A stretch of 64,000 nucleotides of DNA from UBA4416 sp044238845 (lineage in GTDB: Bacteria; Bacteroidota; Bacteroidia; B-17B0; Aurantibacillaceae). Position 1 is the first letter of the stretch. The number at the start of each line of letters is the position of its first letter. The notes under the pieces were generated by a model. The model was not told the origin of the DNA, made no database searches, and saw nothing but the letters and a program-made list of their open reading frames with translations. Position numbers and translations under genes: made by a program. The stretch is from NCBI GenBank assembly GCA_044238845.1, contig JBIICN010000004.1:62001-126000 (forward strand), in the 5' to 3' direction. Below are positions 29,177-37,973 of the stretch, piece by piece.

Positions 29177-30580
29177 TTAGCTTTTATTCATCCTTACTAT
29201 TTTAGGCGTGAATGATCCTTCAATCTTAACTAGTTGTTGTTGGTTGCTCATAACAGTTTCAATATCCTTATAAGCTAATGATGCTTCCTCAACACTGCCA
29301 CCGATCAGTTTTATTTTATTCTCTGAAAGAATGTTGTTCAGTGCCGATTTAGAAATGCTTTCTCTTGCTTCTTTACGTGACATTTTTCTGCCTGCACCAT
29401 GTGATGCTGAGTTTAATGAACCTTCTGCTCCCATACCACTTACGATGTAACCATTGCTGCTCATACTTCCGGGAATAATTCCTAGTTCGCCTTTTGAAGC
29501 TGGTGTGGCACCTTTGCGGTGAACGATCAGTTCTTGTTCATCATGTATTTCTTTCCAAGCAAAATTGTGATGATTCTCAACTTTACATATCGCTTCAAGC
29601 CCCATCACGCGTTCCATGTTTTTATGAATTACATCGTGGCAAGCTTTTGCGTAATCACCGGCTAAGTTCATCGACAACCAGTATTCCTGTCCCGCTTCTT
29701 CATCCATATTAAGCCATGCCATCGATTGCATTTCGCGCGGTAGTTTACATTTCTCTTTGGCAATTTTTGTATACATCGCCGCAATAGCTGCACCCATTCC
29801 TCTTGAACCACTATGTGATAGCAAACCAATATACTTTCCAGGAGCAATCCCAAGGTTATTGTCGCTCTGAATATTCACATCTCCGAATTCCACAAAGTGA
29901 TTTCCTGTGCCTGATGAGCCCAATTGATACCAGGCTTTTCCATGTAGGCGTCTTAATAATTCGGTTGATTGAAATTCTGGACGTTCCAGTACTTCATGGT
30001 CTACTTCAAAATCGAGTGTGCCTTCGTTACCAAAATGCGTATAGCGTCTTAACGCTTTTTGAAGATCATATTCTTTTTTCTGAATATAATTTTCAGGCAG
30101 TGCATAAATGCTTAATGCCATACGACAACCTATGTCAAGTCCTACACCAAACGGTATCACTGCATTTTTTGCTGCTAATACTCCGCCAATTGGCAAACCA
30201 TAACCATGATGAGCATCCGGCATCAAAGCACCTTTTACGGAGATCGGTAATCTCATTGCTGCTTCCATTTGCAGGATAGCATTTTGTGAGATCTGTCTTT
30301 GTCCATAAATTGTAAAGTCGCCTGTATTCTTGAGCATATGAACTTCATAGTCGGTTTTCATTTTTGGTTTTCCAACAAGAGCTCTGGCCAAAGGCATCAG
30401 GTATTCATGCTCTAAGTAAGTTTCAGGATCTAAAAGAACGTTATTAATAATTTCTAATTTTTCTTCATTTGAAACATGTTTGTAATGTTTCGTCATTATA
30501 TTGATAGCAACACTTTTTGCTATATCCGAAGGGAAATCTACTTTACGTAAATGTTTTCCCTTCAATCGGTTTTTTCCCAT
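29177..30580 (-). CDS. rtcB: RtcB RNA ligase, copy 2 (RtcB2 of the PrfH pair)
   Basis: 467 residues. All RtcB blocks are present: MPDAHHGYGLPIGGV, GVGLDIGCRMA, GSSGTGNHFVEFG, LLSHSGSRGMG, HRKGATPASKGELGIIPGSM, SHGAGRKMSRKEA. It is clearly diverged from copy 1 at 18231-19658, so it is a paralogue and not a recent duplicate. Its immediate partner prfH indicates the ribosome-repair type of RtcB. Expression is probably governed by the promoter at 30900-30929, with a terminator (T4) in the ~310-nt leader. Confidence 0.95.
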   Translation of the reverse strand: MGKNRLKGKHLRKVDFPSDIAKSVAINIMTKHYKHVSNEEKLEIINNVLLDPETYLEHEYLMPLARALVGKPKMKTDYEVHMLKNTGDFTIYGQRQISQNAILQMEAAMRLPISVKGALMPDAHHGYGLPIGGVLAAKNAVIPFGVGLDIGCRMALSIYALPENYIQKKEYDLQKALRRYTHFGNEGTLDFEVDHEVLERPEFQSTELLRRLHGKAWYQLGSSGTGNHFVEFGDVNIQSDNNLGIAPGKYIGLLSHSGSRGMGAAIAAMYTKIAKEKCKLPREMQSMAWLNMDEEAGQEYWLSMNLAGDYAKACHDVIHKNMERVMGLEAICKVENHHNFAWKEIHDEQELIVHRKGATPASKGELGIIPGSMSSNGYIVSGMGAEGSLNSASHGAGRKMSRKEARESISKSALNNILSENKIKLIGGSVEEASLAYKDIETVMSNQQQLVKIEGSFTPKIVRMNKS

Positions 30581-30765
30581 GATTGAGTTTTTTTGGATCA
30601 GGCAAAAGTTTTCCAGGGCCGAAAATTTCCGACAGTTTAAAATGCTAATGCATTCTGGTTTAAATCTTACCTGAAGATTTACAATAAAATTTATTTTTTT
30701 GATTCCCGGATTTTTTCTGACTCCCCAGAAAATTTTGCTTCAATGTTTATTTAATTGAGGCAAAC

Positions 30766-30791
30766 AAAAAACCCGGCTTATAAACCGGGCT
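30766..30791 (-). terminator. Intrinsic terminator T4 in the rtcB2 leader
   Basis: AGCCCGGTTTATAAGCCGGG followed by TTTTTT on the minus strand, about 110 bases after the predicted start point and 185 bases before rtcB2. It uses the same AGCCCGG stem start as T2 and T3. No gene ends just upstream on this strand, so it is best explained as an attenuator of rtcB2-prfH. Confidence 0.75.
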
Positions 30792-30818
30792 GAAAGTATT
30801 GATATTAGCTTATCCGGC

Positions 30819-30851
30819 TTAAGTGTGCTTATTTAAGTTTAATGCTAACAT
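30819..30851 (-). CDS. Putative leader peptide (MLALNLNKHT)
   Basis: A 10-codon ORF about 40 bases after the predicted start point. It ends 27 bases before terminator T4 and contains three TTA leucine codons. Its position matches the ORF-terminator arrangement seen upstream of the tRNA array. Translation is unproven. Confidence 0.35.
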   Translation of the reverse strand: MLALNLNKHT

Positions 30852-30879
30852 AGTTTCTCTTTCTTATGAATTTGGTTGT

Positions 30880-31095
30880 TTATTTTATAATTTGTGATGC
30901 AAATGTAAATCAAATTTTTTATTCACCAACTATTATTTTTGAAATAAATTTTAAGTAGGATAAGATTTGTTTTTTTATATTCTTTGAAGTCATTGATTTT
31001 ACTATGAATTCGGAGCATAATTAAAATCAATATAAATTATAAAATAATCTTTACACTGAGTGAATATTCTTTTTTAATTAGTTAAATGTGTTTGA
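30880..31095. repeat. Promoter module, copy B (paralogous to 26285-26495)
   Basis: Shared blocks with copy A include TTCACTCAGTGTAA, TTTTAATTA, AGTAAAATCAAT, AAAATTTATTT, AAAATAATAG and GATTTACATTTG. The rest of the intergenic region, 31096-31231, contains AT-rich sequence that must hold the promoter of the plus-strand M48 gene; I see only a near-match (TAATATTTG) at about 31195-31203. Confidence 0.6.
30900..30929 (-). promoter_or_regulatory. Promoter of rtcB2-prfH-protease operon
   Basis: TTG (30929-30927), 19 bases, then TACATTTG (30907-30900): an exact fit to the Bacteroidota -33/-7 consensus TTG-N19-TAnnTTTG. Transcription should begin near 30893, giving a leader of about 310 nt with a small ORF and terminator T4. 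Confidence 0.7.
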
Positions 31096-31231
31096 AATAG
31101 AATTTAGGTGAAAGCAAGACAATAACGAATTATGTATCATTAAACCTTTTTGTTCATAATCATTAAAAAAATGATTCATCTATAACCTTAACATAATATT
31201 TGGTTTGATGAAAAATCATTAAATTACTGTC

Positions 31232-32443
31232 ATGAATCTACAACCATTTGATTATCATACAAAGCTTCGAAGCAACCTTAAAGGTCAGAAAAAGACTTGG
31301 GATTGGTTCTCATCAATTAAAGTAAAAGACGAGCAATTGAAAGAGTTTAAATCAAACTTATTGAAGAACACATATCGTCTTGATAAAGAAAGCAATCTTG
31401 AGTTATATGAAAAAGTTCAAGTAGCAAAGGATAAACTAGGATTGAATATTGATGTGACCATTTATCAAGCACAGAACTCAGTTGATAACAATGCAGGAAT
31501 TTCTTACTTACCAGGAGAGGCTCATATTGTTCTTTCAGGTCAAATAATGAAACTGCTAACTGGTGATGAACTTCTTTCTATAATTGCTCACGAGTTATCA
31601 CATGTTCGTTTATTTACTATTGAAAATTCAGAATTTGAAGTAGCAGATCGTATTATTACTTCGATTGCGAATGATTATAGAAGTGAAGATGTTTACATTG
31701 AAACAGCTCGTTTATTTAGACTATATATGGAATTATATTGCGACAGAGGCTCCTTATTGGTTACTGATAGTATAGACACTGTTCTCTCGGGCTTGATAAA
31801 AATAAACACAGGACTTGATAAAGTATCAGTAGAAAGTTATCTGAAACAGGCTGAAGAAATATTTGTTGCTGAGAAAGCTAAATCCGAGTATCAAACACAT
31901 CCAGAAAATTATATTAGAGTTAGAGCTTTGAAACTCTGGGAAACTGAAAAAGAGAAATCAGAAAAGCAAATTAGAGACATGATAGAGGGTGATATTCAAC
32001 TTAACGGCTTGGATCTCTTTAAACAAAATAAGATAAAAGATTTGACCTTTAGTTTGATTAAACTTCTACTAAAGCCCAAATGGACAAGAACAACAGCAGT
32101 TCTAAGTTTGGCAAAACAATATAAAAGCGATTTTAAAACTGATGCTACAATTGTAATCAATGATGAATTAGTAAACACTATAAGTTCTTTATCCAAATCA
32201 GTTAAAGAATATTTATCTTATGTCTTACTTGATTTTGCGCTTGTTGATCCAACACTAGAGGATGTTCCCATGGGATTTGCTTTTCAATTGGCGGAAGATT
32301 TGACATTAAAAGATTTCTTTAATGAAGTTGTGAAGAAAGAATTGAAATTGGGAGAACGTAAATTGTCTGATTTACATAAAAAAGCAGCCAAAGCATTATC
32401 TGAAATAAAAGAATCAAATCAAGAACATATTTACGAAGACTAG
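31232..32443 (+). CDS. M48-like zinc metallopeptidase
   Basis: 403 residues with no signal peptide or membrane span. The zinc motif HELSH (IIAHELSHVRLF) lies near residues 120-124, preceded by AGISYLPGEAHIVLSGQIMKLL as in M48 family proteases. The third ligand is probably the Glu or His of the ETARLFRLYMELYCDRGSLLV helix. It starts a plus-strand operon with a giant helicase (3-base gap) and two further genes. A soluble M48-type protease in this context is likely an effector or processing subunit of that system (inference). Confidence 0.8.
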   Translation: MNLQPFDYHTKLRSNLKGQKKTWDWFSSIKVKDEQLKEFKSNLLKNTYRLDKESNLELYEKVQVAKDKLGLNIDVTIYQAQNSVDNNAGISYLPGEAHIVLSGQIMKLLTGDELLSIIAHELSHVRLFTIENSEFEVADRIITSIANDYRSEDVYIETARLFRLYMELYCDRGSLLVTDSIDTVLSGLIKINTGLDKVSVESYLKQAEEIFVAEKAKSEYQTHPENYIRVRALKLWETEKEKSEKQIRDMIEGDIQLNGLDLFKQNKIKDLTFSLIKLLLKPKWTRTTAVLSLAKQYKSDFKTDATIVINDELVNTISSLSKSVKEYLSYVLLDFALVDPTLEDVPMGFAFQLAEDLTLKDFFNEVVKKELKLGERKLSDLHKKAAKALSEIKESNQEHIYED

Positions 32444-32445
32444 AC

Positions 32446-35400
32446 ATGGAACCTATAGTAAAAAATAATTTTGTTGCGTTTTTGAATGAAGGCATTGAAA
32501 ATGGTGGTTTTCATAACGATGATATTATTGCCATAGCAATACCTTTACTACAAGAAGTATTGTCGTTTCATGAGCAAGGGAAAGTTGCGCCATTGGAAGG
32601 ATTACAACATATACTTATTACAAATGACCTATTAGATATTGACGAAAATTTTATTTCATCGCCAAAATATAATAATAGGAAACTATCTGAAATATCACAG
32701 CCTATAAGTAAAGTGTTTGATATTCTTGATGAAACCAAACAAACTACAAACGTGGAAGAATCCCATATTAAGGAAACTACTCTTTCAATTCAATTAGAAA
32801 AGGATAAGGAAGTAACTAAGCCAGTATATTTACCAGGATATCTTTCATATGAATTTCTACTTGGGCATCATGATGCGCTATCTGATATTTTTGTGCTTGG
32901 ATTAATCATTGGCAGTTTGGCTGCCGGACTAGATCTGAATAGTGAAGATGACTTAAAAACCTTTGTAGCTAATAGATCTGGGTTAGTTCATTTAAACTCT
33001 AAAATCCATCCTACCATTGCAAACATTGTTATGGAGATGACTGAGTTAGACAGAAAGAAAAGAGCAAGGGATCTTCATGAAGTAATAGAAAAGCTTAAAA
33101 ACTATCGTGACTATAATCCTGAAAAGGAAATTGATTTAACTTCATTAGAAGGGTTTAAAAATCAAGATATTTCAACAAGAAGTAAATGGATTTTAAATAA
33201 ATTGAAGAGCAGACTTTTTGATATAAGTAGAAGAAACCGATTGCTGTATTTTAAAACCAGTTCAAAATTCTTGAATCTTACTGTTGCTTCAGTGCCAACT
33301 ACTTTAAATTACAGAAATATTGATCCAAATAGTTTATTTATTTGGAATGATGATATTTCTTCAAGAATTAAAAGTGGAAAGCAAATACCTCTATCTAAAT
33401 TCTTAAAAACAGAAGACAATCCTTATATCCCTTCAATTTTAGATAAAATCAGAAGTGAATCAACTCGTGATATAAATGAATATGGATTTAGTCAACTAAG
33501 ATTAATCATCTGCTCCTTGAGTTGGTATAATTTGAAAGATGATAAATATGAAAAAATTAATTCCCCTTTATTATTAGTTCCTGTTGAAGTAAAAAAGAAA
33601 AAAGGAGTTAAAGATCAATATACACTTGATATAACAGGAAACGAAGCAGAAGTAAATCCTGTATTAGTTTATTGGTTAAGAGAGTTATATGACATTAAAC
33701 TTCCTGACTCAATTGTTTTGGATGATTTTGAAATGAGTAAATTGTATCAAAGTATTCAAGATCAGATCAAATTAAGTAATTCAGGAATTTCAATTGAGTT
33801 TATTGATAAGCCAAGGATAAAACTAATCTATAGTTTAGCAAAACAAACCCTATCTCAATTTAATAGAAAGTTAAAGCGAAACAAAAGTTTAAGTCACTAT
33901 AGAGAAGTTGATTATTCGTATCAACGTGAAAATTTTCAACCTTTAGGACTAAGTATATTCAAGCAGAAAATAGAACCTGCTGCTTCATATCTTGAGTTTT
34001 TGATTAATGAAGATGTTAAACTAAACACCTATAACATTACTGATACAGAAAAAGAAAGAAGTTTATTTACGTTAGTAGACGAAGGTAATGCAAATCCATA
34101 TTTGTGGGAATTTGATACTTGTAATATGACGCTAGGTAATTTTAATTACAAAAAAATGTCCCTAGTTAGAGATTATAATGAAGTAATTGATGAAAACATA
34201 AGTGATCCTATTTTTGAACAATTATTCTCGGATCAGCCGAAAAATATTTTAAATAAGGAAGATGTCGAGAAAGAAAATTTAAAGGAAAAATATCACATTA
34301 TTTCTTGTGACCCAACGCAATCAAACGCTATAAAAATGGCCAAGAGTGGGGATAGTTATATTATTCAAGGGCCTCCGGGCACAGGAAAATCTCAAACTAT
34401 CACCAATTTAATCGCTGATTACATAGCGAGAGGAAAAAGAGTATTATTTGTATGCGAAAAACGAGCGGCTATTGATGTTGTTTTTTATCGTTTAAAACAA
34501 CAAAAACTGGATGAGTTATGTTGTCGTATCCATGACTCACAAGCTGATAAAAAAGAATTTATCATGAACTTGAAGGAAACGTATAATGACTTCATGAAAA
34601 ATAAATTCAACTTAACTGAAATTGAAAATGAACGAAATAAAATTATTTCTATCATTGAAAACGAATTAAGGAGTTTAGAAAAGTATAACAATACTGTAAC
34701 AAAAGAGTTTGAAGATGTTGGAACATCGTTCTTAAAATTAATAGAACGTCTTATTGAACTAAAGACCAATCATGTTAACGTTTCGTTTGATATGGAAGAA
34801 TTAGTTCCAGGCTACAAAGAGTGGGTTTCAAATGGCAATCTCATCCAGCAGTTGTCAAAACAACTAAAAGAAATTAATCACGAACCATACATTTCTTCTC
34901 ACCCAGCAAGTTTGCTTAATAAAGAAGCATTAACGCAAGAACATCCCATAAATTATATTAAACAACTTGCTGAACAACTAGAAGATCTTTTTGAATTTAT
35001 AAGTAATGAGTTAAGTAAAGCAAATATTCCTGACAATTTAAAGGAACATTTTTTAATTATCAAGGAATTAGTGACGGATGCTTACAGATTTAAACCATAT
35101 GCAGAGAATGGAAATTTATTCCTTTACGACAGCAACAATCCATCAACTAAACAATTTGAAGGAGTTGTATATGATTATAAAGAACTTAAAAATAAAGTAG
35201 AGCAGGCCAGTAAAAAGAATGGTAATTGGAAGAATAAATTTTCTGAAGGTGATCTGCAATCTGCTAAAGAGCAATTAACTGCTTTTCAAAGTTCCATATT
35301 TTCATTTCTAAATCCAGGGTTTTGGAAACTAAAAAAGACAATTAAGTTTTCGTATGATTTTTCAAAACATGATGTAAAACCTAGCTTAAATCAAGTTTTA

Positions 35401-37896
35401 GAGGAACTTCAAGCTGAGTATAATTTAATTAATCAATCAAAGGACTTAGAAAAGAAAGCAGAGTTTACTTATAAGATTAATAGCATTAGTGGAACGTGGG
35501 ATACTATTGAAAATTTCAGAAAAGAAAAAAGCAAGCCTACTTTATCTTACTTAAGTTCTGTTAATCAGGAACAATTGATTCTTGAACTATGCGATTTAAA
35601 AGACAAAGTTGACACAGCCCATAAATTACTTGATAAATCAATCAGCGATTATGAAAATAAAAACATAATTGATCTCTTAGAAGATATTGAAAATATTAAA
35701 CTATCCTTAAAGTCATTACCTGAAATACTGCCATTATTAAATGAACTGAACGAAACTTCGAGAAATTTTCAAGCATTTATCAAGTCTGGAAAATTCAGTC
35801 CTGAACAGTTCGAGAAGTTGATGGCCGAAAAAAGTTTAAAAACTGTGTATAACGGTAATAAAGAGTTCCATAAAACTGAGGCTTCGGATATAAAATACAG
35901 CATTAATAAATTAAAGCAGGCGTTCGAAAAGCTTTATGAAATTAATGCTTCCTACATAAGAGCTAAAATACGAAAAAAGTTTAATGATAATATTGCGTTG
36001 AGTACAAAATCTGTTACAGGAATGAGTTCTCAAGAAAAAGAATTCAAAAAAACATATACAGAGGGAAGAAAAATTGTAGAGCATGAATTTAATAAAAGCA
36101 TGCGTTTCCGATCTATCCGTGATTTGGCATCTAAAGAATCCGGAAAAGTAATCCAAGATTTAAAACCTGTTTGGTTAATGAGTCCATTGAGTGTCTCAGA
36201 TACTTTACCTTTAAATCCTGAATATTTTGATGTAGTTATTTTTGATGAAGCTAGTCAAATTACTTTAGAAGAAGGAATTCCTCCATTATTTAGAGGGAAG
36301 CAAACTATTATCGTTGGTGATGAAATGCAAATGCCACCATCTAACTTTTTCGGATCTGTATCGCCTGATGAAGATGATGATTTAGTTGATGATGAAAACG
36401 AAAGTATGCGTATTGATGCTGATAGTCTTTTGACGCAAGGTGCTCGTAAGCTTCAAGATGTTATGCTTGGCTGGCATTACCGAAGTAAGTATGAATCTTT
36501 GATCAGTTTTTCAAACGCAGCATTTTACAATCGAAATCTATTAACCATTCCAGATCAAACTATTCCTCCTGAAGAATTAAGCGAAGTGAAAGCAAATTCA
36601 GCTGAAAATGCGATCGAGAATTTTGATTCACTTAGTAATAGAAGTATCAGTTTTCATTACATGGAACATGGTGTATATGATAAGCGAACAAACACAGCTG
36701 AAGCGGAGTACATTGCCCAACTCATAAAAACACTTTTGAATAAAGATCAAAAGCAAAGTATTGGCGTGGTGGCATTTTCTCAAGAACAACAATACGAAAT
36801 TGAAAATGCATTAATTCGTTTGGCATCAGCTGACAAGGATTTTGAAAATAAATTAGAAGAAGAGTATCAGCGTCAGGAAGAGGGACAATTTGTTGGGTTG
36901 TTTGTAAAGAATTTGGAAAATGTTCAAGGAGATGAACGAGACGTAATTATTATGAGTGTTTGTTATGGCCACGATCATAATAAACGAATGATCATGAATT
37001 TTGGCCCAATTAACCGTAAAGGTGGGGAGAAAAGATTAAATGTAATTTTCTCAAGAGCAAAAAAACACATGGCTATAATTAGTTCGATAAAATATGCGGA
37101 TATAAAAAACGAATATAATGAGGGTGCTAATTACTTCCGTAAATTTTTGCAGTATGCCGAAGCAGTTTCTCGTGGAGAATTAAAATCGGCTAATCTTACT
37201 TTAGATAGTTTGTCCAAAAATAGTGTGATCGACACTTCTATTAATTCAACGAATGCAATTGTTTTAGGTATTGCTAAAGAGTTAAATGCTTTAGGATACA
37301 AAACAGATTTAAACGTAGGACAATCCTATTTCCGTTGTAACATTGGAGTTAGAAGCAAGGAGAATAAAAACAAATACTGTTTGGGAGTTTTAGTTGATAC
37401 AACAGAGCATTATAAAAACAGTAATTTACTAGAACAATATGTTTTAAGACCGTCTATTCTTAAAAGCTTTAATTGGAATGTTATTCAGGTGTATAGCAAA
37501 GATTGGCTCCATCAGTCTGAAAAGGTAATGGAACAGATTAAAAAAGCACTTGAAGGCAAACTTGAAGAAGAAGAACCATTGATGGTAAAAACCGAGCCTG
37601 CAATTATTGAAGACAAGAAGATAGAAGTGGTTCTTGAAATAGACACAAAAATTGAAGAGCAAAAAATCGAATCTATTTCTGAAAACGGCTTGAGCTTTAA
37701 GCGTTTTATTTTTAAAGATGAATCATCCGATAAGTTTTGGGAAATTGCTCAAGATGGTTTTAGAATGGTAGTAAGGTATGGCAAAGTTGGAACTAAAGGT
37801 CAGGAAAACGTTAAAGTTTTTGAGACTGAAGGACAAACAAAAACAGAAATTGAGAAACTAATACAACAGAAAGTTAAAAAGGGTTACAAGGGGTAG
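32446..37896 (+). CDS. Giant DUF4011-type SF1 helicase with pseudokinase-like, Vsr-like and WGR parts
   Basis: 1816 residues. The N-terminal ~240 residues contain a pattern like a kinase C-lobe (PGYLSYEFLLG, SDIFVLGLIIGSL, later RARDLHEVI), without catalytic loops. A DUF4011-like region follows from ~245 (KSRLFDISRRNRLLYFK). The helicase has Walker A QGPPGTGKSQTI near 640, DEASQ near 1265, GDEMQMPPS, NVQGDERDVIIMSV and FSRAKKHMAI; a long coiled-coil insertion separates motifs I and II. Residues ~1590-1710 look like a Vsr/MTES_1575-type nuclease fold. The C-terminus (~1740-1816) is a WGR domain (RMVVRYGKVGTKGQ). Related helicases occur in phage-defence systems of the hhe and Mokosh kinds. Confidence 0.85.
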   Translation: MEPIVKNNFVAFLNEGIENGGFHNDDIIAIAIPLLQEVLSFHEQGKVAPLEGLQHILITNDLLDIDENFISSPKYNNRKLSEISQPISKVFDILDETKQTTNVEESHIKETTLSIQLEKDKEVTKPVYLPGYLSYEFLLGHHDALSDIFVLGLIIGSLAAGLDLNSEDDLKTFVANRSGLVHLNSKIHPTIANIVMEMTELDRKKRARDLHEVIEKLKNYRDYNPEKEIDLTSLEGFKNQDISTRSKWILNKLKSRLFDISRRNRLLYFKTSSKFLNLTVASVPTTLNYRNIDPNSLFIWNDDISSRIKSGKQIPLSKFLKTEDNPYIPSILDKIRSESTRDINEYGFSQLRLIICSLSWYNLKDDKYEKINSPLLLVPVEVKKKKGVKDQYTLDITGNEAEVNPVLVYWLRELYDIKLPDSIVLDDFEMSKLYQSIQDQIKLSNSGISIEFIDKPRIKLIYSLAKQTLSQFNRKLKRNKSLSHYREVDYSYQRENFQPLGLSIFKQKIEPAASYLEFLINEDVKLNTYNITDTEKERSLFTLVDEGNANPYLWEFDTCNMTLGNFNYKKMSLVRDYNEVIDENISDPIFEQLFSDQPKNILNKEDVEKENLKEKYHIISCDPTQSNAIKMAKSGDSYIIQGPPGTGKSQTITNLIADYIARGKRVLFVCEKRAAIDVVFYRLKQQKLDELCCRIHDSQADKKEFIMNLKETYNDFMKNKFNLTEIENERNKIISIIENELRSLEKYNNTVTKEFEDVGTSFLKLIERLIELKTNHVNVSFDMEELVPGYKEWVSNGNLIQQLSKQLKEINHEPYISSHPASLLNKEALTQEHPINYIKQLAEQLEDLFEFISNELSKANIPDNLKEHFLIIKELVTDAYRFKPYAENGNLFLYDSNNPSTKQFEGVVYDYKELKNKVEQASKKNGNWKNKFSEGDLQSAKEQLTAFQSSIFSFLNPGFWKLKKTIKFSYDFSKHDVKPSLNQVLEELQAEYNLINQSKDLEKKAEFTYKINSISGTWDTIENFRKEKSKPTLSYLSSVNQEQLILELCDLKDKVDTAHKLLDKSISDYENKNIIDLLEDIENIKLSLKSLPEILPLLNELNETSRNFQAFIKSGKFSPEQFEKLMAEKSLKTVYNGNKEFHKTEASDIKYSINKLKQAFEKLYEINASYIRAKIRKKFNDNIALSTKSVTGMSSQEKEFKKTYTEGRKIVEHEFNKSMRFRSIRDLASKESGKVIQDLKPVWLMSPLSVSDTLPLNPEYFDVVIFDEASQITLEEGIPPLFRGKQTIIVGDEMQMPPSNFFGSVSPDEDDDLVDDENESMRIDADSLLTQGARKLQDVMLGWHYRSKYESLISFSNAAFYNRNLLTIPDQTIPPEELSEVKANSAENAIENFDSLSNRSISFHYMEHGVYDKRTNTAEAEYIAQLIKTLLNKDQKQSIGVVAFSQEQQYEIENALIRLASADKDFENKLEEEYQRQEEGQFVGLFVKNLENVQGDERDVIIMSVCYGHDHNKRMIMNFGPINRKGGEKRLNVIFSRAKKHMAIISSIKYADIKNEYNEGANYFRKFLQYAEAVSRGELKSANLTLDSLSKNSVIDTSINSTNAIVLGIAKELNALGYKTDLNVGQSYFRCNIGVRSKENKNKYCLGVLVDTTEHYKNSNLLEQYVLRPSILKSFNWNVIQVYSKDWLHQSEKVMEQIKKALEGKLEEEEPLMVKTEPAIIEDKKIEVVLEIDTKIEEQKIESISENGLSFKRFIFKDESSDKFWEIAQDGFRMVVRYGKVGTKGQENVKVFETEGQTKTEIEKLIQQKVKKGYKG

Positions 37897-37973
37897 TTGT
37901 ATTATTTATTAAAAACAGGAATATAAATTATATAAAATTAAGTACTTTACAGTTTATAATTATTGAATTTACA

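Noticed and set aside
29494..30279. Plus-strand reading frames of 72 and 158 codons opposite rtcB2.
   Set aside because: They are antisense shadows of a well-conserved ligase gene; no promoter or independent protein signature.
15288..31095. The RNA-repair island as a prophage or integrative element using a tRNA attachment site.
   Set aside because: No integrase, phage structural gene, conjugation gene or direct repeat of a tRNA 3' end was found in the window.
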